Below, piece by piece: positions 43,681 to 52,948 of a DNA stretch of 64,000 nucleotides (the stretch's first letter is position 1; each line of letters begins with the position of its first letter). This stretch comes from Edaphobacter sp. (GTDB lineage: Bacteria; Acidobacteriota; Terriglobia; Terriglobales; Acidobacteriaceae): contig NZ_JAPWKF010000010.1 of NCBI RefSeq assembly GCF_028283685.1, forward strand, positions 248,001-312,000, written 5' to 3'. The position numbers were made by a program, and so were the translations under genes. The notes under the pieces are model-generated. The model was not told the DNA's origin, searched no databases, and worked only from the letters and a program-made list of their open reading frames with translations.

Positions 43681-45391
43681 GAGCTTGAAGAACTCGGGCG
43701 TCAAACGCGTGTACGGCCTCCCCGGCGACTCGCTCAACGGCTTCACCGACTCCATTCGCCGCGACGGCGAGATGGAGTGGGCGCACGTGCGCCACGAAGA
43801 GGCCGCCGCCTTTGCCGCCGGCGCCGAAGCCCACCTCACCGATTCGCTCGCCGTCTGCGCCGGAAGTTGCGGCCCCGGCAACCTGCACCTCATCAACGGT
43901 CTCTTCGACTGTCATCGTAGCCGCGTCCCCGTGCTCGCCATCGCCGCCCACATCCCCGGTCAGGAGATCGGCACCGGCTACTTCCAGGAGACGCATCCCG
44001 AGATCCTCTTCAAGGAGTGCAGCAGCTATTGCGAGATGGTTTCCATCCCCGAGCAACTGCCGCGACTGCTCGAGATCGCCATGCGCACCGCCATCACGCA
44101 GAGCTGCGTCGCCGTCCTCGTCATCCCCGGCGAGATCTTTCTGCACGATGCGGAGACGGCCGCCCTCAGCCCCATCGAAACACCCAAAACCGTCGTGCGC
44201 CCCGGCGACGATGAGCTGCAGCAGGCCGCCGTGCTACTGAACGCAGGCAGCAGGATCACCATCCTCGCCGGCGCGGGCTGCAAGGGTGCGCACGACCAGC
44301 TGATGGCCGTCGCCGGTGCGCTCAAGGCCCCCATCGTGCATGCGCTGCGCGGCAAGGAGTACCTCGAGTACGACAACCCGTACGACGTCGGTCTCACCGG
44401 CCTCATCGGCTTCAGCTCCGGCTATCACGCCATGGAGAACTGCGACACGCTGCTGATGCTGGGCACCGACTTTCCTTACACGCAGTTCTTCCCCGCCAAG
44501 GCGAAGGTCATCCAGATCGACGCACGCGGCGAGCAGATCGGCCGCCGCACCAAGGTCGACCTCGGCCTGGTAGGGCGCATCGCCGACACCCTGCCCGCAT
44601 TGCTGCCCCTGCTGACTCCGAAGACAGATGGCGCGGCGCAGAAACGCCTCGATGCCCACGTTAAGGATTACGCCAAGGTGCGCGAGGGTCTCGAAGACCT
44701 CGCCCAGCCCGATGAGAACAAGACGCCGATCCACCCGCAGTACGTGGCGCGCATGGTCGACCAGCTCGCCGACGCCGACACCGTCTTCACCTGCGACGTC
44801 GGCACGCCCACGGTCTGGGCGGCACGCTATCTCGCGATGAACGGCCAGCGCAGGCTGATCGGCTCACTGGTTCACGGTTCGATGGCGTCAGCGGTCGCGC
44901 ACAGCATCGGGGCGCAGGCCTCGCACCCCGGCCGTCAGGTCGTGGCGCTGGCAGGCGATGGCGGACTCGCGATGATGCTGGGCGACCTGATCACCCTGCG
45001 GCAGATGAAGCTGCCGGTCAAGATCGTGGTCTTCAACAACGGCTCGCTGGCCTTCGTGGAGCTGGAGATGAAGGCCGCCGGCTTCGTCAACTACGGCACC
45101 GTGCTCGACAACCCCGACTTTTCCGCCGTGGCCCGCGCCGTCGGCCTGCACGGCATCCGCGTCACCGAGCCCAACCAGCTGGAGGGCGCGCTGCGCGAGG
45201 CCTTTGCCACTCCCGGCCCGGCGCTGGTGGAGGTGCTGGTCAACCGGCAGGAGCTCTCCATGCCGCCAACCATCACCTTCGCCCAGGCCAAGGGCTTCTC
45301 GCTGTGGGCTGCCAAAACTGTCATGAGCGGGCGCGGAACCGAGGTCATCGACCTCGCGAAGACCAACCTGCTGCAGCGGATCCTGTCGTAA
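43649..45391 (+). CDS. poxB: Thiamine-pyrophosphate enzyme, pyruvate oxidase/dehydrogenase (PoxB-like)
   Basis: 580 residues from ATG 43649. All three TPP-enzyme domains are present: N-terminal with catalytic Glu in VRHEEAAAFAAGAEA, central FAD-type domain with LAGAGCKGAHDQL, and C-terminal TPP-binding GDGGLAMML...NNGS. Order and length match PoxB, which makes acetate + CO2 from pyruvate with FAD and passes electrons to quinone. The C-terminal membrane-binding peptide of E. coli PoxB is not obvious. It is translated from within the KTSC gene end. Confidence 0.9.
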   Translation: MAKTIADIIVESLKNSGVKRVYGLPGDSLNGFTDSIRRDGEMEWAHVRHEEAAAFAAGAEAHLTDSLAVCAGSCGPGNLHLINGLFDCHRSRVPVLAIAAHIPGQEIGTGYFQETHPEILFKECSSYCEMVSIPEQLPRLLEIAMRTAITQSCVAVLVIPGEIFLHDAETAALSPIETPKTVVRPGDDELQQAAVLLNAGSRITILAGAGCKGAHDQLMAVAGALKAPIVHALRGKEYLEYDNPYDVGLTGLIGFSSGYHAMENCDTLLMLGTDFPYTQFFPAKAKVIQIDARGEQIGRRTKVDLGLVGRIADTLPALLPLLTPKTDGAAQKRLDAHVKDYAKVREGLEDLAQPDENKTPIHPQYVARMVDQLADADTVFTCDVGTPTVWAARYLAMNGQRRLIGSLVHGSMASAVAHSIGAQASHPGRQVVALAGDGGLAMMLGDLITLRQMKLPVKIVVFNNGSLAFVELEMKAAGFVNYGTVLDNPDFSAVARAVGLHGIRVTEPNQLEGALREAFATPGPALVEVLVNRQELSMPPTITFAQAKGFSLWAAKTVMSGRGTEVIDLAKTNLLQRILS

Positions 45392-45394
45392 CCG

Positions 45395-46540
45395 TTAGCG
45401 CAGCATATTCCAGGCGAGGCCCGGCTCGACGAGAAACTCGTTGATCGGGTTCTCCCTCGGAATATAGCGCTCGAAGAGCGAAGGGATGGCGCGGCCGATG
45501 AAGCTGTCGCGCATCACCATCAGGTCGGTGCAGCGCTCCTCCACGAAGGAATGGCTCATGGAGTGGCTAGTGCCGCCCTGGAAGAACAGGCGCCGCGTTC
45601 CCTTCTTGATCTCATGCTCGATCAGGAACGCCCGCATCACCGTGGCCAGTGAATACGGCTTCATGTCGTTGCGGTTGGTCTGCCAGAAGACCTCCATGTT
45701 ACGGTTCGAGCGCAGACCGCAGGCCACGCTGAGCCAGCGCCCATCGCGGTCGCGCAATCCGCAAAAGACGGGATCGCTCGCCATGTGGATGGCATCGTAC
45801 TGCCATGCCGCCGTCTCGCTGTCGCAGGGATAGGAGGAGTTGCGGTTCAGCTCGAGGAACTCGCCGCGTTCGATCGTGGCCTCGGCCACAAACTCACAGC
45901 CCAGCTGGCTCTCCGCGCGGCGACGATAGTAGCGCAGATGCTTGCGCGTGCGCGCTCCCATCTGCTCAAGCGTCTCATTGACGGTGCGGCGCAGCAGCAG
46001 GTAGCTCGGCGTCGTCCGCTCACGGCTGGCCCAGCGGATCTTCATGCCGCCACACAGGATCGGCATCTGCGAGGGATCGAAGAACGCCTCTTCATGGCGA
46101 AACGAGAGCAGGATGCCGCGCGCGCCCTGGTCCAGCAGCACGCCGCAGACCTCCAGCGCAAAACGGGAGCTGTCGATTGCAGGCGGCACCAGAGCGCGCC
46201 GGCCGATGCCGTCGCAGGAGGCGTAGATCCCCAGCCCGAAGCCGGAGACGCAATGCTCGTACAGCAGGACCGCGGCCTCCAGGTGGTTGAACGAACCGTC
46301 TTCGGCAAAGCTCGAGTCGCGGCCCAGCGTTACCAGGCACGGCTTCTTGCCGCGCAGCTCCAGCCACGAAAGGAAATATCTTAGATCGTCGACCGCACCG
46401 GCCTGCCCTACGCGCCGCCCCAACTCCGTCAGCGCGGGCTGCATAGCCAGGATGGCAGAGGCGTTCCGCGTCACACGCAGGTCAGCCATCATGCGCGACA
46501 TGATCAGATCGCTGGAGAAATCGAACGTGGCCGAAAACAT
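45395..46540 (-). CDS. GNAT/FemAB-like acyltransferase (BioF2-like) of unknown substrate
   Basis: 381 residues from ATG 46540 (AGAAGGG upstream). Sequence layout suggests a double-GNAT fold as in FemAB/BioF2-type acetyltransferases: YLLLRRTVNETLEQMGARTRKHLRYYRRRAE before the transferase half, then VACGLRSNRNMEVFWQTNRND and a C-terminal FFQGGTSHSMSHSF. In other bacteria such proteins are tied to exopolysaccharide or peptidoglycan modification. Convergent with poxB, 3 bp between the stops. Confidence 0.7.
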   Translation of the reverse strand: MFSATFDFSSDLIMSRMMADLRVTRNASAILAMQPALTELGRRVGQAGAVDDLRYFLSWLELRGKKPCLVTLGRDSSFAEDGSFNHLEAAVLLYEHCVSGFGLGIYASCDGIGRRALVPPAIDSSRFALEVCGVLLDQGARGILLSFRHEEAFFDPSQMPILCGGMKIRWASRERTTPSYLLLRRTVNETLEQMGARTRKHLRYYRRRAESQLGCEFVAEATIERGEFLELNRNSSYPCDSETAAWQYDAIHMASDPVFCGLRDRDGRWLSVACGLRSNRNMEVFWQTNRNDMKPYSLATVMRAFLIEHEIKKGTRRLFFQGGTSHSMSHSFVEERCTDLMVMRDSFIGRAIPSLFERYIPRENPINEFLVEPGLAWNMLR

Positions 46541-46762
46541 ACGGACAACCCTTCTCGAGGAGATAACACAGAGACCTGGGAGAAGTCGTACGGCTAAATG
46601 CATGGGGGCCTGGCATGGCCGCCTCATCTTCTTACTGCTTTCAAGATTGACGGAATCCTGCGGAAGACACCATACCACCGTAAGGTCATACCGCTGAAAC
46701 AAAAGAGCTAGGCCATGCCCGTATGCCGACGGCGGCCCCGGGCGGACCCGCCCTCTCCGACC

Positions 46763-47437
46763 CTAAGACCGGGCAGAGATCAGCTTGCGCCGCTCCGTCT
46801 CAAGATACGTATAGCGAATACGATGAATGACCGTGATGGTCGACATGATAGCCAGCACCCACAGCGCAGCTCCCATCACGCCCCACTTGTTGCCTAAGGC
46901 GCCGAGGATGACGCAGACGATGCGCTCCGGCCGCTCCATGAAGCCCACCTTGCAGCTGCCGATCAGGGCTTCGGCGCGGGCTCGCGTGTAGCTCACCATC
47001 AGGCAGGCGGTCATTACAAATGCCACCAGCCCGACGTAGAAGAGTCTGTTGCCCCGGGCGTAGTACACCAGCAGGCCGAAGAAGATCGCCACATCCGAGT
47101 AGCGGTCGATCACCGAATCGAAGAACGCTCCAAAGACTGAGACCTGGTTGGTTGCACGGGCCACGCGGCCATCCACCATGTCGAAGACGCCCGCGCCGAT
47201 GATCGTCAGCCCGGCGTACAGGAACATCTTGTTGGAATGCGGCCCCCGGGCGAAGCCGAAGAACAGCGCGGCAACGATGTTGATGATGAGGCCAATGAAG
47301 GTGAGGGTATTCGGCGAGATGCGGGAGAGCGCCAGCCCTCTGACGATCTTCTGCAGCAGCCAGCCACTGCCTTTACCGAATGCGCTTGTCCAGGTCACTC
47401 TTGCCCTCTTGCTGCTCAGGCGGCGGGCCTCATCCAC
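46763..47437 (-). CDS. CDP-alcohol phosphatidyltransferase
   Basis: 224 residues, about six membrane helices. The family motif D-x2-DG-x2-AR-x8-G-x3-D-x3-D is exact in DMVDGRVARATNQVS followed by VFGAFFDSVIDRYSD. It makes a phospholipid (phosphatidylglycerophosphate, phosphatidylinositol phosphate or similar) by transferring a CDP-diacylglycerol head group; which alcohol is used cannot be told. It follows greA by 19 bp and is likely co-transcribed. Confidence 0.92.
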   Translation of the reverse strand: MDEARRLSSKRARVTWTSAFGKGSGWLLQKIVRGLALSRISPNTLTFIGLIINIVAALFFGFARGPHSNKMFLYAGLTIIGAGVFDMVDGRVARATNQVSVFGAFFDSVIDRYSDVAIFFGLLVYYARGNRLFYVGLVAFVMTACLMVSYTRARAEALIGSCKVGFMERPERIVCVILGALGNKWGVMGAALWVLAIMSTITVIHRIRYTYLETERRKLISARS

Positions 47438-47456
47438 GCCGCTGTCTTCGTTCAGG

Positions 47457-47948
47457 TTACTCTGCCGGAGCTGCGTCCGGTGCGGCGTCGTGAATCGTCA
47501 CCAGCTTCAGAATCTCCAGCTCGCGGTTGCCGTTGGGGGTGACCACCGTGGTGGTGTCGCCCTCCTTCTTGCCCAGCAGCGAACGGCCGATCGGCGATGT
47601 CGTCGAGATGAGTCCCTTCGAGACATCCGACTCCTCGCTCGTCACCAGCTTGTACACGATCTCCTCGTCCTTCGAGCTGTCGAAGACCGTGACGGTCGCG
47701 CCGAAGCCCACCTTATCGTGCGGAATGTTCGACAGATTCACCAGCGCCAGCTCGCCCATGCGCTTCTTCAGCTGGCCCAGGCGGGCGTTCACAAACTCCT
47801 GCCGCTGCTTCGCCGAGTGATACTCAGCGTTCTCGCTCAGGTCGCCCAGGGCAACGGCCTTCTTAATCTCTGCAGGCAGTTCCGTCGTCAGCTCATATTC
47901 CAGCTGCTTGATCTCCTCCTGGAGCCGTTTCATGATGTGTTCTGGCAT
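47457..47948 (-). CDS. greA: Transcription elongation factor GreA
   Basis: 163 residues from ATG 47948 (AGGAAG upstream). N-terminal coiled coil with tip acids LGDLSENAEYHSAKQRQE and C-terminal FKBP-like domain (STTSPIGRSLLGKKEGD). It rescues backtracked RNA polymerase by stimulating transcript cleavage. Upstream in-frame codons lack a ribosome site. Confidence 0.97.
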   Translation of the reverse strand: MPEHIMKRLQEEIKQLEYELTTELPAEIKKAVALGDLSENAEYHSAKQRQEFVNARLGQLKKRMGELALVNLSNIPHDKVGFGATVTVFDSSKDEEIVYKLVTSEESDVSKGLISTTSPIGRSLLGKKEGDTTTVVTPNGNRELEILKLVTIHDAAPDAAPAE

Positions 47949-48091
47949 GGTGACTTCCTGTACTGGGCTATCGCTCGGAACGCGGCAAAGCCGACCATCC
48001 GCGGGCGAGTCTCTTCCCGCGCCCGAATTCACACTAAGGGAACGAAAAGTTGATTATACGCCGCTACGCAACGGGGACCACCCCGCGCGCC

Positions 48092-48577
48092 CTATTCCGC
48101 CTCGTGTCCACGGCCTCGTAGATCCAGAAAGCCCTGAAGAATCAACACTGCCGCTACCTGGTCGATGATCTGCTTCCGGTCTGCACGGGCAGACGAGTGC
48201 CCCAGGTCGTCCAGGTGACGATGCGCCTCGGTCGTTGTCAGCCGCTCGTCCCACAGGTGGATCGTCAGGCCGAACTCCCGCTCCAGATCCGCGGCGAAAG
48301 CCTGTGCCTTCAACGCCTGCGGGCTCACGTCGCCCGACATGTACAGCGGATTCCCCACCACCGCCACACGAACGCCATGCCGCCGTAAGAGGCGGCCCAC
48401 CGACTTCAGATCGTCCTTCAGCCGCGCCCGGTGCAGCGTCATCAGCGGCTGCGCCGTGTACCCCAGCGGGTCCGAGATGGCGATCCCGATCCGCCGGTCG
48501 CCCACGTCAAAGCCAAAGACGCGCTCGATCTGACCGGGTTCGGTGGATAGCTCTTCGGGGTTCTGATCGGACGGCAT
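48092..48577 (-). CDS. ruvX: Holliday-junction resolvase-like RuvX/YqgF
   Basis: 161 residues of RNase H fold. FGFDVGDRRIGIAISD carries the first catalytic Asp, VVGNPLYMSGD the second strand motif, LWDERLTTTEA the catalytic Glu region and RKQIIDQVAAVLILQGFL the last Asp. Involved in pre-16S rRNA processing and possibly recombination. Divergent from mltG (59 bp), an arrangement common in bacteria. Confidence 0.95.
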   Translation of the reverse strand: MPSDQNPEELSTEPGQIERVFGFDVGDRRIGIAISDPLGYTAQPLMTLHRARLKDDLKSVGRLLRRHGVRVAVVGNPLYMSGDVSPQALKAQAFAADLEREFGLTIHLWDERLTTTEAHRHLDDLGHSSARADRKQIIDQVAAVLILQGFLDLRGRGHEAE

Positions 48578-48636
48578 CTTATTGAGTGTAAGCCTCGTCC
48601 TAAAATAAGACCCAAGCCCAGGAGGCTCTTCCAGCT

Positions 48637-49620
48637 TTGAAGTTTCTGCTCACACTGCTCCTGCTCGCCCTGATCGCCGCCGGTTGCGCGTACTGGCTCG
48701 TTACCGCACCCTTTGGGCCCTCGAAGGAGACCTTCGTCCAGATTGCCCCACACACCGGCACCGAGACGCTGGCCATCACGCTCGAGAGCTCCGGCGTCAT
48801 CCGCAGCCGCTACGGCTTCGAGCTGCTGCGCCTCTTCAAGAAGGGAACCCTCAAGGCAGGCGAGTATCGCTTCGATCAGCCCGTCCCCATGACCGAGGTC
48901 TATCGCAAGATCGCCCGGGGCGACGTCTACACCGTCGCCATCACCATCCCCGAGGGCTACAACATCTTCGACATCGCTCAGGTCATTGAATCCGAAGGAC
49001 TTGGAAAACGCGACGACTTCCTGGCCGCCGCCCGCAGCCACACCGAGCTGATCGCCGAGTGGACAGACCCGGCCAACCCTCCCGCCTCGCTGGAGGGCTT
49101 CCTCTTCCCCGACACCTACCACTTCGCCCGGCACATCCCGCCCACGACCATCCTCACCGCCATGGTTCGGCGCTTCCGCCAGGCCTCGCAGCAGCTGAAT
49201 CTCGCCGGGCCTGAGGCAAATCGCACCGTCATTCTGGCCTCGCTGATCGAAAAAGAGGTCGCCGTGCCCGGCGAGCGCCCCCTGGTCGCCGGCGTCTTTG
49301 AGAACCGGCTGGCAAAGAACATCCCCCTCGCCACCGACCCCACCGTGATCTACGCCGCCCTGCTCGACAAACGCTGGCGGGGCACCATCTACGCCTCGGA
49401 CCTCCGGAACCCTTCGCCCTACAACACCTATGTGCACGCCGGCCTGCCCCCCGGCCCCATCTGCAACGCGGGCATTGCCTCCTTCCGCGCCGCCCTGAAC
49501 CCGGCAAAGACCGACTATCTCTACTTCGTCTCCGACGCCGCCGGCCACAGCCGCTTCGCCGCCTCCCTGAAGGAGCACAACGCCAACGTCAACACCTACC
49601 GCAAGGCGCAGCAGCATTAG
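48637..49620 (+). CDS. mltG: Endolytic murein transglycosylase MltG
   Basis: 327 residues from TTG 48637, with AGGAGG about 10 bases upstream. One N-terminal membrane helix (LLTLLLLALIAAGCAYW), a LysM-like region, then the YceG catalytic domain: EGFLFPDTYHF, ILASLIEKEVAVPGER (catalytic Glu) and NPSPYNTYVHAGLPPGPI. It cuts nascent glycan strands to set their length. Confidence 0.96.
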   Translation: MKFLLTLLLLALIAAGCAYWLVTAPFGPSKETFVQIAPHTGTETLAITLESSGVIRSRYGFELLRLFKKGTLKAGEYRFDQPVPMTEVYRKIARGDVYTVAITIPEGYNIFDIAQVIESEGLGKRDDFLAAARSHTELIAEWTDPANPPASLEGFLFPDTYHFARHIPPTTILTAMVRRFRQASQQLNLAGPEANRTVILASLIEKEVAVPGERPLVAGVFENRLAKNIPLATDPTVIYAALLDKRWRGTIYASDLRNPSPYNTYVHAGLPPGPICNAGIASFRAALNPAKTDYLYFVSDAAGHSRFAASLKEHNANVNTYRKAQQH

Positions 49621-49769
49621 AAAGTACCGCCGAGCACGGGTATCGCATTTATTACAGGGCGTTCGAAAACCGGTCCGTTTTCTGTGAACCCCTTGGCGGC
49701 CAGTATCATCTATAACTTGTAGTGGCCTTTACGCATCCCTTCAGAACGGTGTCTGGAACCTTCGTGCAA

Positions 49770-50663
49770 ATGAAGATACGCAAAGCTTTCGCGCTTGGAG
49801 CCCTGGCCGTGGCTCCCGCGCTCACCGGGTGCCTGAGCCACACCCGGATCGTTCCAAAGACACGCATGGCGGATGTCATCATCAGCACCTCGCTCGAGGC
49901 GATGGCCAAGCAGATCAACTCCCGCTACGACTCCATCAAGACCTTCAACGCCTCGGTCGAGATCTCCGCCACCACCGGCGGCGGCCTTCAGGGCAAGGAG
50001 ACCCAGTCTCTCGCCTTCTCCGGCTACATCCTCATGCGTAAGCCGGAGTTCCTCCGCGTACTGCTGCTGCTTCCCGTCGTCCGTACACAGGCGCTGGACA
50101 TGGTCTCCGACGGCCAGAACTTCAAGCTCTACATCCCGCCGCGCAAGCGCGCCATCGTCGGATCCAACAAGCTGACCACCAAGTCCAAGAACGGCCTTGA
50201 GAACCTGCGGCCCGAGGTCATCTTCGACTCCATGTTTATCCAGGGGCCGGACGAGAACCAGATCATCTCGATGACCACCGACACCCGCGTCATCGAGAGC
50301 GGCAAGAAGAAGAAGGACCTGATCGAGGAGCCGGCCTACGCCGTGCAGATCCTCAACAAATCCGAGGGATCCGACACGCGCGAGGTCAAGACTATCCGCG
50401 TGATCCACATCAACTCCACCGATCTTCTGCCCTACCAGCAGGACATCTACGACGCTGACGGCAAGGTCATCACCAAGGCCTACTACTCCGACTACCATTG
50501 GTACGGACACACGCCCTTCCCGTCGAAGATCATCATCGAGCGGCCCAGCGACCACTACTCGCTGACCATCAACATCGCCAAGCTCACCCTCAACGAGAAC
50601 CTCGACGACGATCAGTTCGAGCTGAAGATCCCCGAAGGCGTCTCCGTCGAGACGCTGAAGTAG
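49770..50663 (+). CDS. Putative outer-membrane lipoprotein, LolA/LolB-like (DUF4292 type)
   Basis: 297 residues from ATG 49770, chosen because it places a lipoprotein signal at the N terminus (AVAPALTGC lipobox). The mature part has the half-open barrel pattern of LolA/B folds: SRYDSIKTFNASVEI, YILMRKPEFLRVLLLLP, ALDMVSDGQNFKLYIPP. A GTG at 49722 in frame would add 16 residues. Likely a lipid- or lipoprotein-carrying envelope protein; partner unknown. It lies 149 bp after mltG. Confidence 0.8.
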   Translation: MKIRKAFALGALAVAPALTGCLSHTRIVPKTRMADVIISTSLEAMAKQINSRYDSIKTFNASVEISATTGGGLQGKETQSLAFSGYILMRKPEFLRVLLLLPVVRTQALDMVSDGQNFKLYIPPRKRAIVGSNKLTTKSKNGLENLRPEVIFDSMFIQGPDENQIISMTTDTRVIESGKKKKDLIEEPAYAVQILNKSEGSDTREVKTIRVIHINSTDLLPYQQDIYDADGKVITKAYYSDYHWYGHTPFPSKIIIERPSDHYSLTINIAKLTLNENLDDDQFELKIPEGVSVETLK

Positions 50664-50767
50664 CCTTCGCCTCACACTCGCTCAACGCCCCCTCTTCCGC
50701 TCTCCTGCGCATAGATAAGAGAATCCTCTACGCCGTGGCCGCATTCGCGGCGGCCATCGCGTGATGG

Positions 50768-51592
50768 CTAGCGCCTGACGGCCTGCACCTCGAGATACTC
50801 GTTCTTCACCAGCGTCTGACTCTTCGGATCGCTGGCCGTGTTCGCCGACGTCCACAGCTTCTCCATCTCCCGCGCGAAAACCTTCTGCCCTGCATCGTCG
50901 AGACGCGAGAAGGCTACCCTGGTCGGCCCGAAGTAGGTGCGGAAGAACTCCACCGCGCCGGCAGGCGGCAGGGGGAGATCGAACAGGACCGGGATCAGCT
51001 GCGTCGTTATGTCCTTGAAGCAGGGCGAGAGCCGCTCGTTGACAGTTGCCTCGTCACCCCACAGCACCGGAGGCACCACCCCCGGCGCATGCGGCACATG
51101 CTTCGCGCTCAGTTTGAACATCGCGCCGGTAAAGCTGGCCGGATTCCAGTTGGCCATGGCCAGCCTGCCGCCAGGCTTCAGCACGCGGGCAAACTCGCTG
51201 GCGACCAGCTCCGGGCGCGGAGCAAACATGGCCCCGAACATGGAGACGACCGCATCGAAGCTGGCATCCGCATAAGGCATGCGTTCGGCATCGCCCTCGT
51301 CGAACTCGACGGACAGCTTCTCCGCTGCCGCGCGTGCCTGCGCCTGCTCCAGCAGGTTGGTGGCGATGTCCAGGCCGGTGACCACGCAGCCCGCCCGCGC
51401 CAGCGGAATCGCCACATTGCCCGTTCCGGTGGCCACGTCGAGCACATGTGCCCCCTTTGGCAACGCCAGCCGCGCCACAAACTCCTCCGCCGCACCCGCA
51501 ATCGTCTTCGCGACGACGCCGAAGTCGCCCGCCATCCAGGTGGCGCGCATATTCTCTTTGATCTGTTCGATGCTGGGACCGGAAGCGTTCAT
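50768..51592 (-). CDS. Class I SAM-dependent methyltransferase (UbiE/type 11-like)
   Basis: 274 residues with Rossmann methyltransferase motifs: HVLDVATGTGNVAIPLAR (motif I), VTGLDIATNLLEQA (motif II), DAERMPYADASFDAVVSMFG (motif III/IV) and RVLKPGGRLAMANW. Substrate unknown. Same strand as the downstream-lying MBL gene (which is upstream in transcription), 35 bp apart, so possibly one unit. Confidence 0.9.
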   Translation of the reverse strand: MNASGPSIEQIKENMRATWMAGDFGVVAKTIAGAAEEFVARLALPKGAHVLDVATGTGNVAIPLARAGCVVTGLDIATNLLEQAQARAAAEKLSVEFDEGDAERMPYADASFDAVVSMFGAMFAPRPELVASEFARVLKPGGRLAMANWNPASFTGAMFKLSAKHVPHAPGVVPPVLWGDEATVNERLSPCFKDITTQLIPVLFDLPLPPAGAVEFFRTYFGPTRVAFSRLDDAGQKVFAREMEKLWTSANTASDPKSQTLVKNEYLEVQAVRR

Positions 51593-51627
51593 ACGTTTCC
51601 TCCCTCCCTCGAGGTCGATGCCTGAAG

Positions 51628-52881
51628 CTAGCTGGACCGCAGCGGATAAGGTCCAAACGTTGCTGTGATGCGGTTGGACTCGTCGGCGTTGGTCAGGATG
51701 AAGATGCGAAAGCTCTCGCCTCCCTCGGCGACGCGCACGACGACATGGCCGTTACTGCTCTTGAAATCGGACGTGCGTTTGTTGGTGATCTTCAGCTCCG
51801 GCTTCAGCGCCGTGGCAAAGACATCGCGCTCCCCGGAATATAGGCTCTTGCTGTAGACATTCGCCAGCGAGTTGACCGTCGGATGCGCCGAGTCCCACGC
51901 CAGCTCCACGAAGACCCGCGGCCGCAGCGCGCGTACATACCCCGGCCCCTCCGCGTCGTAGTAGCCGTGATGGTTGAACACCGCCACCGCCACCGGGCCG
52001 CAGACCTCCGCCGCGGGCGTCTCCACATCGCGCCACGGGTCCTTGCCGTAGTTGGTCGCAGACGGCAGATCGCCACCCGTGTAATACGCAAACCGCCCGT
52101 ACTTCAGACGGATGGCGCACGAGCAGCAGTTCTCGCTGGGAAAGTCCTCCGGCTTCATGCCGGTGAGGTCCGGGAACAGCTTCTTCGTCGCGCTGCCCTG
52201 CCCGGTCCAGATCTCGCCATTGGCGATCAGGTTGCGAATCTCGAAGCTGCCATACGCCGCAGGCTTCTTCAGCAACCGGAACTGCGTATTCACGCCCGGC
52301 TGAAACCGCTCCACCGTGCTGCCCTGCTTCACCTGCGCCGCAAGAAACGCCCTGTAGTTCTTGATGAACGGCGCAAACGGCGCACTGGCCGGCGCGGGAT
52401 AGCTGTAGTCCGGCCACGCGCGATCGACGAACCGCTTCACCGGCACGATGTTCGCCACATCCGTGATCCCTGTCAGCCTGTAACCGCCGCCCGGAGCCTC
52501 GGGCAGGTCCGGCGCAAACTCGCCCAGGTGATCGTCGTGCAGATGCGTGTTCATGAAGACATCGATCCCGGAGAGCCCCGCTGCCTCCAGCTGCCGCTTT
52601 GCATACCGGCCCAGCCACTCCCCCGGCCGCCGCGAGGCATCCGGCTTCTCGTCGACAAGGTAAGGCGTGTTGCGCTGCAGCGCTCCGGCATCGACCATCA
52701 TCGTCGTCCCGTCCGGCAGAATCATCAGCGTCGAGTTCCCGCGCCCGGTCGAGATGTGATGAATGTCCAGCAGCCCCGGCTTCCACGCGCTGAAGCTCTC
52801 ATCGGCAGCAAACAACGAGGGACCGCGAAGGCTCGCGGCAAGAACGGCACCGGCACGGAGAAACTCTCTGCGTGTGATCAT
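51628..52881 (-). CDS. Tat-exported metallo-beta-lactamase-fold hydrolase
   Basis: 417 residues from ATG 52881 (ATG 52890 is an alternative start). The N terminus ITRREFLRAGAVLAAS is a twin-arginine signal. NTHLHDDHLGEF is the zinc HxHxDH motif; YYTGGDLPSATNY and FNHHGYYDAEGP provide later metal ligands. The layout resembles ComEC-type MBL domains, but this is a free exported enzyme. Substrate unknown. Divergent from the glycosyltransferase gene. Confidence 0.87.
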   Translation of the reverse strand: MITRREFLRAGAVLAASLRGPSLFAADESFSAWKPGLLDIHHISTGRGNSTLMILPDGTTMMVDAGALQRNTPYLVDEKPDASRRPGEWLGRYAKRQLEAAGLSGIDVFMNTHLHDDHLGEFAPDLPEAPGGGYRLTGITDVANIVPVKRFVDRAWPDYSYPAPASAPFAPFIKNYRAFLAAQVKQGSTVERFQPGVNTQFRLLKKPAAYGSFEIRNLIANGEIWTGQGSATKKLFPDLTGMKPEDFPSENCCSCAIRLKYGRFAYYTGGDLPSATNYGKDPWRDVETPAAEVCGPVAVAVFNHHGYYDAEGPGYVRALRPRVFVELAWDSAHPTVNSLANVYSKSLYSGERDVFATALKPELKITNKRTSDFKSSNGHVVVRVAEGGESFRIFILTNADESNRITATFGPYPLRSS

Positions 52882-52948
52882 TGGGACCATTATCACGCGG
52901 CCCCATGCACAGCGCATCAAGGAATCCCTCTGTGCTAGCCTGAGGCCG

